The notes beneath the pieces are model-generated. The model searched no databases, was not told the origin of the DNA, and worked only from the letters and a program-made list of their open reading frames with translations. 16,829 nucleotides of DNA, from NCBI GenBank assembly GCA_004325065.1, contig PITI01000208.1:1-16829 (forward strand), read 5' to 3'. Source of the DNA: Hamiltosporidium magnivora. Taxonomy: Eukaryota; Microsporidia; Dubosqiidae. Of the stretch, positions 1 to 8,869 are shown piece by piece (within the stretch, counting starts at the first letter, position 1; each line of letters opens with the position of its first letter). The translations under genes were made by a program, and so were the position numbers.

Positions 1-1018
1 ATAGTCTAATTAAGTCATCACAAGAGAATAATTTATCTGGAATAATTTCCAAAATAAAAAACTTGAATTCATTTTTTTCAACGGTTATCAGATTATCTTT
101 TTTTGATATTATAAGGAAGCTATTTATTTCCCAAGTGAAATCTTGTATTTTATTAAATATATCTAAAAATTTAAAAATTTCATCAAAATAATTATTAAGG
201 AACAAAAAGTCAATATTCGGGCGTGAACTTGGATCTTCTTTTAAAAAAAATGATATAAAATCGGTTGTCTCGTTATCCAAACTATTTGAATCGATGTATC
301 CTAGGTAGCGTGTTTTAGTATAAATATAATATATCAAGGAACCCAAATACCAGATGTCAGTTTTACAGGTATAAGACGATCCATTTCGTATTTCAGGAGC
401 CTTGTCTAAACCATCAGTACGTTCTTGTTCATTCTTTTTGCAATCATAATTTTTTACTGAATCTTTATTTAACAAATGTAAATCGTTGCCTAGAAATTTA
501 ACTTTATACGAATCAGTAAGTACAAACTTATGTAGGCTTAAGTTGCCATAAACATTATTCTTGAAATGACAAAATCTTAAACCATCCAAAATTTGTTTTA
601 TAATGATCAAAATTTCAATTCGAATTAAACTTATTGTCATTATATAATTTTCCAATGTAAAAATACCCAATTCTAGTATATCAACCCAGTATTTCTGGCT
701 ATTTATATAAATACAACCAAAACCATAGTATTTTACAATATATTCTGACGGATTTTGTAGATAGAAAGACGCCGTGCCTCTTACGAACCTAGAAAACTTT
801 AAAACATAGCAGTTTCGCTCCATTATTTCCATACATTCATATACTTCAGAATTATTTCCGTCTGCTATCTTCTGCAAAATTACGAACTTTTTGAGTTCCT
901 TGGAAGCCACCATACTTATCTCTATAACTTGATTAGCTTTTAAATATATTGCATCGCAATTTTCCTTATGATTTTTTGTCGATTTAATAATTTGAAGCCA
1001 GTAAAAGTACAAAATCAT
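1..1018 (-). CDS. Protein kinase-fold protein, probable pseudokinase (3' end outside window)
   Basis: An open frame runs from an ATG at 1018 to the window edge (339 codons, no stop); an in-frame TAA at 1057-1055 lies upstream. The kinase fold is recognisable: a degraded glycine loop near residues 51-59 (IADGNNSEV, one of three glycines kept), the beta-3 lysine K74 in YVLKFSR, IVKYYG at 94-99, the helix E region (KQILDGLRFCH), APE at 207-209, DIWYLG at 221-226 and the subdomain XI arginine R266. The catalytic residues are missing. The HRDLKPEN position reads YGNLSLHK (157-164), losing the catalytic Asp and the Mg-binding Asn. The DFG position reads GND (177-179). No clear helix C glutamate follows K74. 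By family knowledge such proteins act as scaffolds or allosteric regulators rather than phosphotransferases. About 60 residues after the domain are unassigned. M36 is an alternative start. The family is not recognised. Confidence 0.82.
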   Translation of the reverse strand, partial: MILYFYWLQIIKSTKNHKENCDAIYLKANQVIEISMVASKELKKFVILQKIADGNNSEVYECMEIMERNCYVLKFSRFVRGTASFYLQNPSEYIVKYYGFGCIYINSQKYWVDILELGIFTLENYIMTISLIRIEILIIIKQILDGLRFCHFKNNVYGNLSLHKFVLTDSYKVKFLGNDLHLLNKDSVKNYDCKKNEQERTDGLDKAPEIRNGSSYTCKTDIWYLGSLIYYIYTKTRYLGYIDSNSLDNETTDFISFFLKEDPSSRPNIDFLFLNNYFDEIFKFLDIFNKIQDFTWEINSFLIISKKDNLITVEKNEFKFFILEIIPDKLFSCDDLIRL

Positions 1019-2240
1019 TTTCTCTGAACAATAAATTTTTTTACATAATAATATTTAAATTAAATATTAAAAAAATCCAGTTAATTAATTTAATTTTAAT
1101 ATAAGATAATAAAAGAAGAATTAAAATTTTTTATCTAGAAGAACTACTTCTAGTTGAAAAAGAAGAGTCGATATTTCTATGATTTTTATTTTATAATACT
1201 TCAAACAAAATGCTAAAATTTAATATGATTTTAGATACATAGATATTTAAATGTGTAAATAATGAATATTGATAAATACATGAGTCGAAAAATTAAAACT
1301 ATTCTAAGAAATTATCAATGACAAAATTTTTACATTTTATACATTTCTATTTTTATTATGAAAATTTAAATGCTCTACAAAACAAATTTAATGAATATTA
1401 AATATTTGCTATAAAAGAACAAATTGAAATATTAATTAGTTCGAAAGAGCGCAATAATTTACATTAAAAAACATTTGTGCACTTAGTAATGAGATTTAGA
1501 AATGATGAAATTTCTATGGTGATTTACTAAGGAATGTATTAGATCTGTTCTATAAACAAATTACCTGGATATTGTTTTAATTAATTATATATAGGAATTA
1601 ATTTCTTTCGCAAATTAAGTTCTTGGATGGTTCTTTCGCCAATAAAAGAATACATTTTTGAAATTTTATATTAAACCGATTCAATTAAATAAATAGGTAT
1701 AAAGCTCTACTCTCTGTATGATCATAAATCATTGAATATTAATAGATGCTTCTCTTTATCGCAGTCGAAAAAAAATTCCTATTTCCAAAATACTAATGAT
1801 ACACCGAATATACAAATAAAATTTTCGTCATATTTTATATTATTTTTGAATCAAATATTCAAATATTAGACATAAATCATGTCTTTTAATGATAAGCTTA
1901 AGACCGAGCAAACAATACATTTTCAATTGGTTTATCGATCTATGCTATAATTTGATTAAAAAAGTGAGGGTATTATATTAAACATGATTAGAACAGTTTC
2001 AAAATGAATTAAGAGGCATTTTGAATAAGTACATTATCGATTTAATTTATTTATTCATTAATTCTCTTGAATATATAAATGAATCAGAAATGCGGCGACT
2101 TAATAAAAAAAAGTCTAGTTATCCAAGTTATAAAAATAAAAAGTGCAAATAAAATTTAAGTACATTTCTAATCGATATATTGGTTTATTTTGTTATGTGT
2201 GTTTATAAAAGTAATATTTATTAGATATAAAGACAGGAGA
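1019..2240. other. AT-rich intergenic region, no supportable gene
   Basis: No ATG-initiated frame of useful length is present on either strand. One plus-strand frame from about 1366 to 2100 reads as possible old coding sequence (for example IGIKLYSLYDHKSLNINRCF at about 1696-1755), but it meets a stop roughly every 15 codons. That is close to what is expected by chance at this base composition, so it is not called a gene. Confidence 0.6.
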
Positions 2241-2313
2241 GAAGATAAGTACATCGAAAACTATCTGCTCATACATGTTTACGTAAATTTAACGCGAATT
2301 CCTTGTATAAAGT

Positions 2314-2338
2314 TTTACTGTGTTGAAAACACAGTAAA
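2314..2338 (+). repeat. 11-bp perfect hairpin near the 5' end of element A
   Basis: TTTACTGTGTT (2314-2324) pairs perfectly with AACACAGTAAA (2328-2338) around a GAA loop. Element B has a counterpart at the same distance from the shared ACTATCTGCT block: TTTAGTG pairing with CACTAAA, within minus 15626-15601. The fifth pair is C-G in A and G-C in B, so pairing survives a double substitution. Confidence 0.8.
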
Positions 2339-2340
2339 TT

Positions 2341-2356
2341 TCCCGTTGTTCCGGGA
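2341..2356 (+). repeat. Second hairpin of element A
   Basis: TCCCG (2341-2345) pairs with CGGGA (2352-2356) around a six-base loop, two bases after the first hairpin. The aligned part of element B (around TTCAGTTGTCTATGGGA, minus) keeps the loop sequence TTGT but only a weaker, bulged stem. Confidence 0.6.
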
Positions 2357-2413
2357 TAATATATAGATAAGAGAAAGGTTTTACAAAATAAGGATATTTT
2401 TTTTCTACAGACA

Positions 2414-2437
2414 TAGTTTATAGGTTTCTATAAACTA
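2414..2437 (+). repeat. 10-bp perfect hairpin in element A
   Basis: TAGTTTATAG (2414-2423) pairs with CTATAAACTA (2428-2437) around GTTT. Further stems follow: CATGC with GCATG (2472-2485, a near-equivalent in B), GCCT (2494-2497) with AGGC (2520-2523, also present in B as GCCTTT with AAAGGC), and CAAACC with GGTTTG (2761-2777). The first of these has no clear counterpart in B. Confidence 0.7.
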
Positions 2438-3057
2438 AATTAAGACCCTGTTTAAAATTTTAGGTAACTACCATGCAGATGCATGAAAAACTAGCCTTTC
2501 TCATCCTGGTTTGAAGTTTAGGCGATTGGGTATGCAAAAAACTATAAAGTTTGGTAGCACGTAATACTGGTTGATACGGCATTGCAGAGTCGAGGAGAAA
2601 CTCATGTTTTCACCTGGGTTAATCTTAGCCGGAAGTATATAACGTTCAATGTGTAGAGAAAGTGCGAAATCTGCTAGTCTTTAGACGCTCATTGGGATTT
2701 TCTTTGACTATAATCTTCTGGAAATTGCCCGTCGATCAAATAAGTGCCATCCTTTTGAAGCAAACCCTTGAGGTTTGATGTATATGGATACCGATAAGGT
2801 ATTGAGAGTTTAGTTATCTATGTTGAATCCTAAACAGCATTAATTCCATAAAGAAATAATATATGCCGCATTTTTGAAATGATGTGTTTCTATTTGATAA
2901 ATTTTTAAAGATTTTGATAAAAAAAAATATAATTATATTTAAAGTGTAGGAACTATTTAAATTAGATTTATACCTAAAATACTCTAAATATCGAAAAAAA
3001 TCCATTCTATGTGATTAGTTTAATTCACAGTTTAAATATTTTATAAAAAATACTACC

Positions 3058-3300
3058 ATGTTTCATTTTAAAACCGGAAAAGTTATTGTTTCAGAATCAT
3101 TATCTTCAAACATAGCTTTAATAAGTATATTCTTATTGAAATCCTCACAAACAAAAAAATTTAAACTCAATTTAATATTATATAAAAAAAGTTTAAGAAT
3201 ATCAGGTGGCAATGAAAAGATGAGTCAGAATCGATCTGACATAATAAACAAAAAAAATCTAGTAGAAGTACAAAACAAACGTGAAAAGAAAAAAAATTAG
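3058..3300 (+). CDS. Small lysine/serine-rich hypothetical protein, possibly frameshifted
   Basis: An ATG-initiated frame of 80 residues starts after ACTACC and ends at TAG 3298-3300. The N-terminal half is mixed with a hydrophobic patch (IALISIFLL). The C-terminal half is highly basic (KKSLRIS, NKREKKKN). Immediately before the stop is a run of eight A. With one more A the frame would read through into another basic stretch (LEDNRTKKTFKRLKSKSKHS) and stop at TAA 3366-3368, giving about 103 residues. Either the gene ends at 3300, or this is a homopolymer error, or it is a decayed gene. No family is recognised. The length alone is only slightly above what chance gives in AT-rich DNA, so this is a weak call. 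Confidence 0.3.
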   Translation: MFHFKTGKVIVSESLSSNIALISIFLLKSSQTKKFKLNLILYKKSLRISGGNEKMSQNRSDIINKKNLVEVQNKREKKKN

Positions 3301-3487
3301 AAGATAATCGTACCAAAAAAACATTTAAAAGATTAAAATCAAAGAGTAAACACAGCAATAAATATTAAAATCTTTTACTTTGCAATTAACTTTAACATTC
3401 TAGAGATATTAAAGATTTTTTTCGATTGATTCACCTAGCAACATCTGAAAAATTGTAAGACGTTTGATTTCTTATTATATAAAAGTA

Positions 3488-5693
3488 TTATAGCCTTTCG
3501 AAGTAGTTCAAAAATTGATTTTCAGTAAAATCTTCGTTATTGTTTGATGGCTCTATTTTTAACTCAACCAAGGTTACTTTTATAACTTCATTGCACAAAT
3601 TATGATATATTTTAGAAAGTGTGTTTTTGGTTTTGATTAATATCAATGCTTTAATTTTTAAACTAGAAATATATTTAATATCATCCTTCCTCATCGGAGA
3701 ACTTTCGATATGAAGAGAAGCTATAACTCTAGCAGAAGGTAAAACACCAATAATTAAAGGCAAAAACGAATCAAATGTTGAAAAACGAATTTTTAAATTT
3801 TTTAAATTAGGAATTCTTTTAAATATCTTATATTCTAAAGGAGTAAATTTATAATCTCGTATTTTCAAAGTCACAAGAGTTTTAGAAAGTTTATTTTCAT
3901 ACAGTTGTCTCAAAGAATCCAGAGGAATTTTTACGTCACTAAAATTCATAATGTTAATATTTTCATATTTAAAAATATAATATAAACCAGCATTTGAAAA
4001 GGGGGAAATTGATATTTACTTAATTTCTTCAACTGTTTTGGTAATATTTGAGTTGCTCAATTCTAAAAAATTACTTATTGTATCACCGCAAACGCTAACT
4101 TTTAAAACTGTCAAAGCAGTAGAAAAAGATAAATTCTTTAAAAACAAAGCAAAGATTGAGCTACCAGAGTTATCAATATGTACATATTCTAATGTTTCAA
4201 AGGAATTAATTTTATGATTAATAGCTGTCCATGGATTATCAAATTTTAAATCTTTAATTGAAATATATTCTAAACAAGAAAATTCGAATAAAAATATCAA
4301 GAAAATTAAATCGTGATCAAAATTCTGCAAACAGAGGAACCTTTTGCATTCTTTAAAAACCTCATAATTTGAATTTTGATCCCAATTTAAATTTTTTATT
4401 TCACATCTTTCAAAGCAAAGACTTTTTAACTTTGAAAGTAGAATAAAATTTAAATTTAAACGATTAATTTTCATGTCAGAAAATATCATTTCATTTAAAT
4501 TCGGAAAATACATATCTAAACCCATAGAAACTCGATTTACAGAACGTTCATATGAGATATTTAAACATTCTAAATTCTTAAATTTACTTAAATACGAAAG
4601 AATTTCACTTGTCATTGTAATGCTTTCTAATATAAGTTTTTTAAAAATTTTTTTATAAATATTTTTTGCAAAAATTAAACAAAATTTCTTTAAGGTATCA
4701 GTTTATCAGAAATTCTACTAGCATGTTTATTACGCAAAATCATGGGATATTGATTGGAAGCCAATTCCATAGAATATTCACAGCTATCCTCCGGGGCCAA
4801 CCCTATTGACGTTATATTTGAGAGATTTAACAATCGAACAAATATATTGTTTTTGTGATCCTTCTTCAAAAATTGAGTCCATATAATTACAGCTGTTGTT
4901 TCGATTATTAAATTGTAGGAGTCGAAATATTCGAGATTGAGTTTATTTTGTGTATGATTTGGAGAATATTTACACGAAACTTTCATATTTCTTGTTTTCA
5001 TACTCACAAAAAAATCATGACTTTCAAATAATTAACTATAAAACGCAAACAAAATGTCCTGTTGAAATAGGTTTGAAAAATTTAACATAAATTTTTATCT
5101 GTAATATCATCTGATATTCCATTCTTTATCAAAAAAAATACCACACCAGAGTAGTCAGCATCTCTTTTAGGAATTAAATATTTAAAAAAATTCAATATAG
5201 CCATAAGTTGACCATACTAAGTCTTTCGCTGCTATCATTGATTTTTAGATTAGTTACTAAACTTAGAAATCTCAAGAGCAATTTCGGTGAAATGATTTTT
5301 TCCAGATATATTGTACTTATTAAAAAATGATTATTTTCTAAATCGTTTTCGAAGTGCCCGAACCTAACCTTGAATGTTTTCTCACAATCAAAATGAAGAA
5401 TAATAACATCTTTGATTACCCACGAAATGCTCTGAAGCGTAGAAACATCAATTTCTCGTTTATAATAAATACCAATAAATTTTTCATTTTGATCGAAAAT
5501 ACCTCTTTCATGGCTATATTCTATTTCTTCAAAACACTTTAACCAGGGACTAATATTTGTGAATTCAAGTCACCAAAATATTATTTTTACATTTTATATT
5601 CAACAAATTCAACAGTATATTCCAACTAATTAGTACACTCAGCAAATTCGAATTATAAATTTTACAAAATTTATCTAATCGAAAAAAAACCAT
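3488..5693 (-). pseudogene. Decayed leucine-rich-repeat-type protein gene (about 740 codons, several lesions)
   Basis: An ATG at 5693, preceded directly by CCC (5696-5694), opens a chain of minus-strand segments that continue one another across frames. They are 42 codons to TGA 5567-5565; 125 codons with no ATG (5569-5195); 40 codons (5204-5085); 18 codons (5088-5035), an in-frame TAA at 5034-5032, then 113 codons to TAA 4692-4690; 228 codons (4702-4019); an in-frame TAA at 4018-4016; then 175 codons to the final TAA 3490-3488. That makes four frameshifts and two nonsense codons. LRR-like LxxLxL patterns recur in the later segments: FKNLECLNIS, FPNLNEMIFSDMKI, LSKLKSLCFERCEI, FSCLEYISIKDLKF, FETLEYVHIDNS, IPNLKNLKIRFS. 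LRR proteins form protein-binding solenoids and are an expanded family in some microsporidia. Treating the pieces as separate small genes would be wrong, because reading continues upstream of each apparent start. LRR assignment is by repeat pattern only. Confidence 0.72.
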
Positions 5694-7035
5694 GGGTAAT
5701 ATTTTACGATAAAATAATTTAATCATTCACCCATATAATCTATTTTAATTTACTTTAATAGGCCCTCTTTTTCATTAATTACATTTTTTCGAATATTTTT
5801 AACGATTTTTGTTCTTTTTTTTAAAAAAAAATATTTCATATGCTTTTTTGGGAAAAATAATTGATCTTAAAATATTCGTTTTTTGGTAGCTAAAAGCATT
5901 TTTTTTTAATGTACAACTTTCTACCAATAAATTCTAGGTATAAATAGATAGAAAGAAATGCATCAATAAAGTAGATCATAACACCAATTTAGATATAAGA
6001 ATATAGAATTACATTTTATATAATATCATCTTAGTTTATATTTTGAATTTTTCATGGTCTTAAAGTGCATTTATATATTCTAGTTTATAAACCTCAAGAG
6101 ATTTTCATTATACGTTTGAAATCAAGAGTACGCCTTAATGGTTAATGAATTGGGTCTTATTTGTAAATATAGAACCAGTTTAATTCTCTCTATGATATAA
6201 TAAAATAGAATAGTATTTTAACCAAATACAAAGATTTAATTTATCAAAACTAGAACTCTATTAAGAAGATATACATATAGAAATAAATGGTTCATAAATA
6301 CATTTGAGGCTATTTATTTTCATCGATAAAATGATCAAAACCAAATACCTATCTGTGCCAAAAGAATCTTAAGATCTATAAATAGAGCCGAAATACATAA
6401 AATTTAAATATCTTAATTACCAGGCAGGTCAAAAAGAACGAAGGTATTATTCAATTTAAATACATTAATTTTAGACTACTGTTTTTTATGATACAATTGC
6501 AGACGAATATTCTTTAAGATAATTAATATTAGAGCCAGATAAACGAACAGGGTGAAAAAGCGGCAAAGGAAGTTAATAATGAAAAAATACATTGATAATA
6601 CTTAACCTGGCATTTAGATGAATCTATATGGTTTTTTTTAACACATCACTCAATAGCGAATAAATCATAAAAAAGAGAATATTAAAAAGGAAATAAAAGT
6701 GCAATTTTCCGAGCTTCTACTTCGAAACTAAATTAAAAAAATTAAAAAATTAAAAAATTAAAAAATATATTTATTTCCTTTAAAAGCATATAAAAAATAT
6801 TTATTTAAAAAAATGCAGAAATTTTATTATTTTAGAAACCAAAGAAAAAGATAAGATAATCAAAAAATTGATCAGAAATTCAGATTATATCTTGAAATCA
6901 ATAAATTTTTTTAAAATTATATTAATTTAGTTAATATAAGCACTAAGGAATAAGATATATCTATGAAAATAAATTTTAAATCAACAGTGATAGCAAACCA
7001 ATAAAAACCAAGCAACAAGTTTTTATAAGAACTGA
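5694..7035. other. AT-rich intergenic region, no supportable gene
   Basis: No gene was found. Two plus-strand frames between about 6330 and 6720 contain short stretches that look like old coding sequence (SQINEQGEKAAKEVNNEKIH; TTVFYDTIADEYSL). Both are cut by frequent stops, and both overlapping frames look equally plausible, so neither is called. An upstream block at 5846-5861 (CTTTTTTGGGAAAAAT) loosely resembles the motif upstream of the seven-helix genes. Confidence 0.6.
6731..6767. repeat. Short tandem repeat, unit TTAAAAAA
   Basis: The TT of the unit recurs at 6733, 6742, 6750 and 6758, giving spacings of 9, 8 and 8 bases with A runs between. It is a simple low-complexity array with no evident function. 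Confidence 0.75.
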
Positions 7036-7480
7036 TTATTTTAGAAGAATTTCAAGGTACAAATAATTATTGTGGGTAACAGATTTGTAATAATCTTGAG
7101 AGACCAAACTTCTATATTGAATTTCTTTACTATCTCTTTTTTCAAGCACTTTAAAATTATAAAATATTAAATAGATGTCTTCTGAAAAATTGATACAAAT
7201 GTGCAAAATTGTAATCAAGTATTTCCGTGGTTTCAATTTAGTAATATGAATTGTGAAAAAGTAAAGAAGATATGCGAAAATTTAATGGTGAAAAGATTAT
7301 GTCGAGTTGAGCTGATTCCTATCTCATCTTTTAGAATAAATTGTTATTTTGTATCTTAGCTACAGTTTCAAAAATTTTCCGTTCTTCTATTTTAATTTCC
7401 GAAATATTTTGTTCTTTTAGATGATTTAAATAATCGCACGTAAAAATTTTTTCTGAACCCAACAAATAAACCCTTTCGTT
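7036..7480 (-). pseudogene. Possible relic of an unidentified coding gene
   Basis: Minus-strand segments follow one another in changing frames. The first is 49 codons from 7480 to TAA 7333-7331 (containing YLLGSEKIFTCDYLNHL and EIKIEERKIFETVAKI). A middle part reads DEIGISSTRHNLFTIKFS. The last is about 66 codons ending at 7036 (VLEKRDSKEIQYRSLVSQDY). None has a plausible start, and the last begins at a TTG. Residue composition is mixed and less Asn/Lys/Ile-dominated than random AT-rich frames, which is why it is listed. No family is recognised and chance cannot be excluded. Confidence 0.25.
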
Positions 7481-8079
7481 TTACTTTGCGATATCGTTTT
7501 TACAAAATTCATTTTTGAAATATATTGTAGAAAAAAAAATGTTCTTAGAACTTTAGATTCTTGTTTCAATCAGATAAAAAATTGCAATAAACACTCTAAG
7601 TTTTGTTTTAATTAATTAGTAGAATGGCTCTAGCGGACTGAATGATACTCATAATTAAAAAATCATGTTAAGAATAACTAAGTTAGAAATTTTTTAACCT
7701 CAATTCATTCAAATAGCTTTAAAATTTACAGTTGTAAGAAAATATTCGATTTATATATTTTTGTAAGAAAATGAATATTTCAACCCACTTTGTATATACG
7801 GTAAAACATAATCTAATAAATAATTTGTTAACTAAAATCATGTAAAAATTTTTTTTTTTTATAATTCTAAATAGAGATTATCACTTTAAAAGCTCATAAA
7901 ATATTTAAAAAATTTATCATTAAAGAAAAACTTATAAAAAATCTTATAAAAATTTCAAATGACTTTATTTACAAGAAAAAAATATTCAAAATAACTCATA
8001 AAAAGTGACTACAAACATGAATTTCTTAATCTCATATTTGTAAAAAATCGTTTACATTATTAATCTGCGATAAAACAAT
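7481..8079. other. AT-rich intergenic region downstream of the first seven-helix gene
   Basis: Nothing supportable was seen. The stretch has many A and T runs, including a run of T at about 7850-7860. There is no AATAAA-type signal directly next to the 8080 stop on the minus strand; the nearest TTTATT (AATAAA on minus) is at about 7964. Confidence 0.6.
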
Positions 8080-8826
8080 TTATATGATTCTTAAATTTTT
8101 CAATATTAATGGTACAATCTGAATCAGAAAAGATATGGAAATTAGTATACAAAAAATAACCATTTGTTTCTTTTCACAATGTGGAAGCGCGCCTTCTTTT
8201 ATACCATCAATAGTATTTGAGTATCCCCAATCTTGTTTTAGTGAGGTTTCTAAAGATGCAAGGAACAAAATAGATCCACATACACTAAAAATTCCTGCAA
8301 ATAGAATATTACAAACATGAAATTTTATAAGCATAAATCCTATGATTCCTACACAAATAAATATTAAAACTTTGGTTATATTATTTTCAATTCCAAGTTT
8401 TTGAAAAATACGTTCGGGATATTTAGCACGATATACCAGTATGAGTATAATTGCATATAAAACCATTAGTGCCATTGTCATAAAAAACAGAAGAATGATA
8501 CTGAGTATAAATGAAAGCAACAACACAATTAACTCTATTATTTTTATATTTTCATAACAATAATCGACACTATCTTTAAAATAATATGGCGGTATTTTTA
8601 TTATATCACGATCTTCATCTATTGCACTCTTTAGAAATTCTAGTATTTCAAAAAACACACAAATTAGTATAATACTAAGTAAAAATGTAAACGAGATTTT
8701 TTCGTATTTTATTCCTATAAACATTATAAAGACCGAAAATATAAATAAAACAATCAGTTGTATTTTTTTATAATTTCCATCGTGTCTTTCGTCAATACCA
8801 TTCACTAATTTGTAAAAATATGCCAT
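8080..8826 (-). CDS. Seven-helix membrane protein, paralogue 1 (248 aa)
   Basis: The first in-frame ATG is at 8826-8824; the preceding TTG is not used because an in-frame TGA lies four codons further up (8841-8839). TAA at 8082-8080 ends it. Hydrophobic segments lie at about residues 22-39, 44-61, 96-116, 117-132, 151-169, 171-190 and 222-242, with a hydrophilic loop at 62-95. No cleavable signal peptide is seen. It aligns along its length with the protein at 10048-9281, most clearly in GIKYEKIS after helix 1, LGIENN before helix 5 and LETSLKQDWGY (192-202) after helix 6. The helix count and glycine-rich helices recall the TM7SF3/TMEM198 type (DUF4203) membrane domain, but that is a weak resemblance and no function is assigned. 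Its size and intact frame suggest an active gene. A 13-base motif at 8869-8857 is shared with its paralogue. Confidence 0.85.
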   Translation of the reverse strand: MAYFYKLVNGIDERHDGNYKKIQLIVLFIFSVFIMFIGIKYEKISFTFLLSIILICVFFEILEFLKSAIDEDRDIIKIPPYYFKDSVDYCYENIKIIELIVLLLSFILSIILLFFMTMALMVLYAIILILVYRAKYPERIFQKLGIENNITKVLIFICVGIIGFMLIKFHVCNILFAGIFSVCGSILFLASLETSLKQDWGYSNTIDGIKEGALPHCEKKQMVIFCILISISFLIQIVPLILKNLRII

Positions 8827-8856
8827 CAATCTTTCATTTCATTACAATATAAAGAC

Positions 8857-8869
8857 TCCTTTTTTGGAA
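8857..8869 (-). promoter_or_regulatory. 13-base upstream motif TTCCAAAAAAGGA (copy 1)
   Basis: The motif lies 30 bases upstream of the ATG at 8826. The identical 13 bases occur upstream of the paralogue at 10069-10057. It may be a shared promoter or start-region element, or simply sequence kept since the gene duplication. It was not seen upstream of the kinase-like gene or of phosphoglycerate kinase. Confidence 0.4.

Larger units (their letters stand above)
2241..2812 (+). ncRNA. Element A: GC-richer, hairpin-rich non-coding element, homologous to element B
   Basis: This stretch is visibly richer in G+C than its surroundings and all three plus frames are broken by stops, yet it matches element B (about 15700-15109, minus) in collinear blocks. 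Shared blocks, with A coordinates, are ACTATCTGCT (2260-2269, exact), a hairpin at 2314-2338, AGGTAA..CCATG (2462-2475), AGCCTTT (2493-2499), AAACTCATG (2598-2606, exact), ATCTTAGC (2622-2629, exact), GTGTAGAG-AAGTG-GAA (2651-2668, 16 of 18), AAGTGCC (2742-2748), ATCCTTTT (2749-2756) and AGGTAT-GAG-G (2797-2808, 10 of 12). Spacings between several blocks agree to within a base or two. Short conserved blocks, variable linkers and many hairpins are typical of a structured RNA, so an RNA gene of about 570 nt is the preferred reading. A decayed transposon or solo LTR is the main alternative. No match to rRNA, tRNA, RNase P or SRP core motifs was recognised. Ends and strand are inferred. Confidence 0.5.

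Noticed and set aside
1366..2100. Plus-strand frame with protein-like stretches
   Set aside because: Its stop frequency (about 7 percent of codons) is what is expected by chance in this composition.
2562..2590. ACTGGTTGATACGGC in element A, resembling the conserved 5' end of small-subunit rRNA
   Set aside because: The similarity covers only about 12 bases, the sequence that should follow in rRNA is absent, and the corresponding part of element B does not improve the match.
2591..2606. GAGGAGAAAC near AAACTCATG, resembling a hammerhead core or the RNase P CR-I region
   Set aside because: The required CUGAUGA and cleavage-site context for a hammerhead, and the other RNase P conserved regions, could not be found in either element.
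2814..3005. 63-codon minus-strand ORF
   Set aside because: It is Phe/Asn/Ile/Lys-rich with no motif, and its length is expected by chance at this base composition.
3167..3358. 63-codon minus-strand ORF
   Set aside because: It lies antisense to the lysine-rich ORF, and its Phe/Leu runs merely mirror the A-rich coding strand.
4473..4658. 61-codon plus-strand ORF
   Set aside because: It is antisense to an LRR-like segment and is a shadow frame.
5354..5542. 62-codon plus-strand ORF
   Set aside because: It is antisense to the 125-codon segment of the LRR pseudogene.
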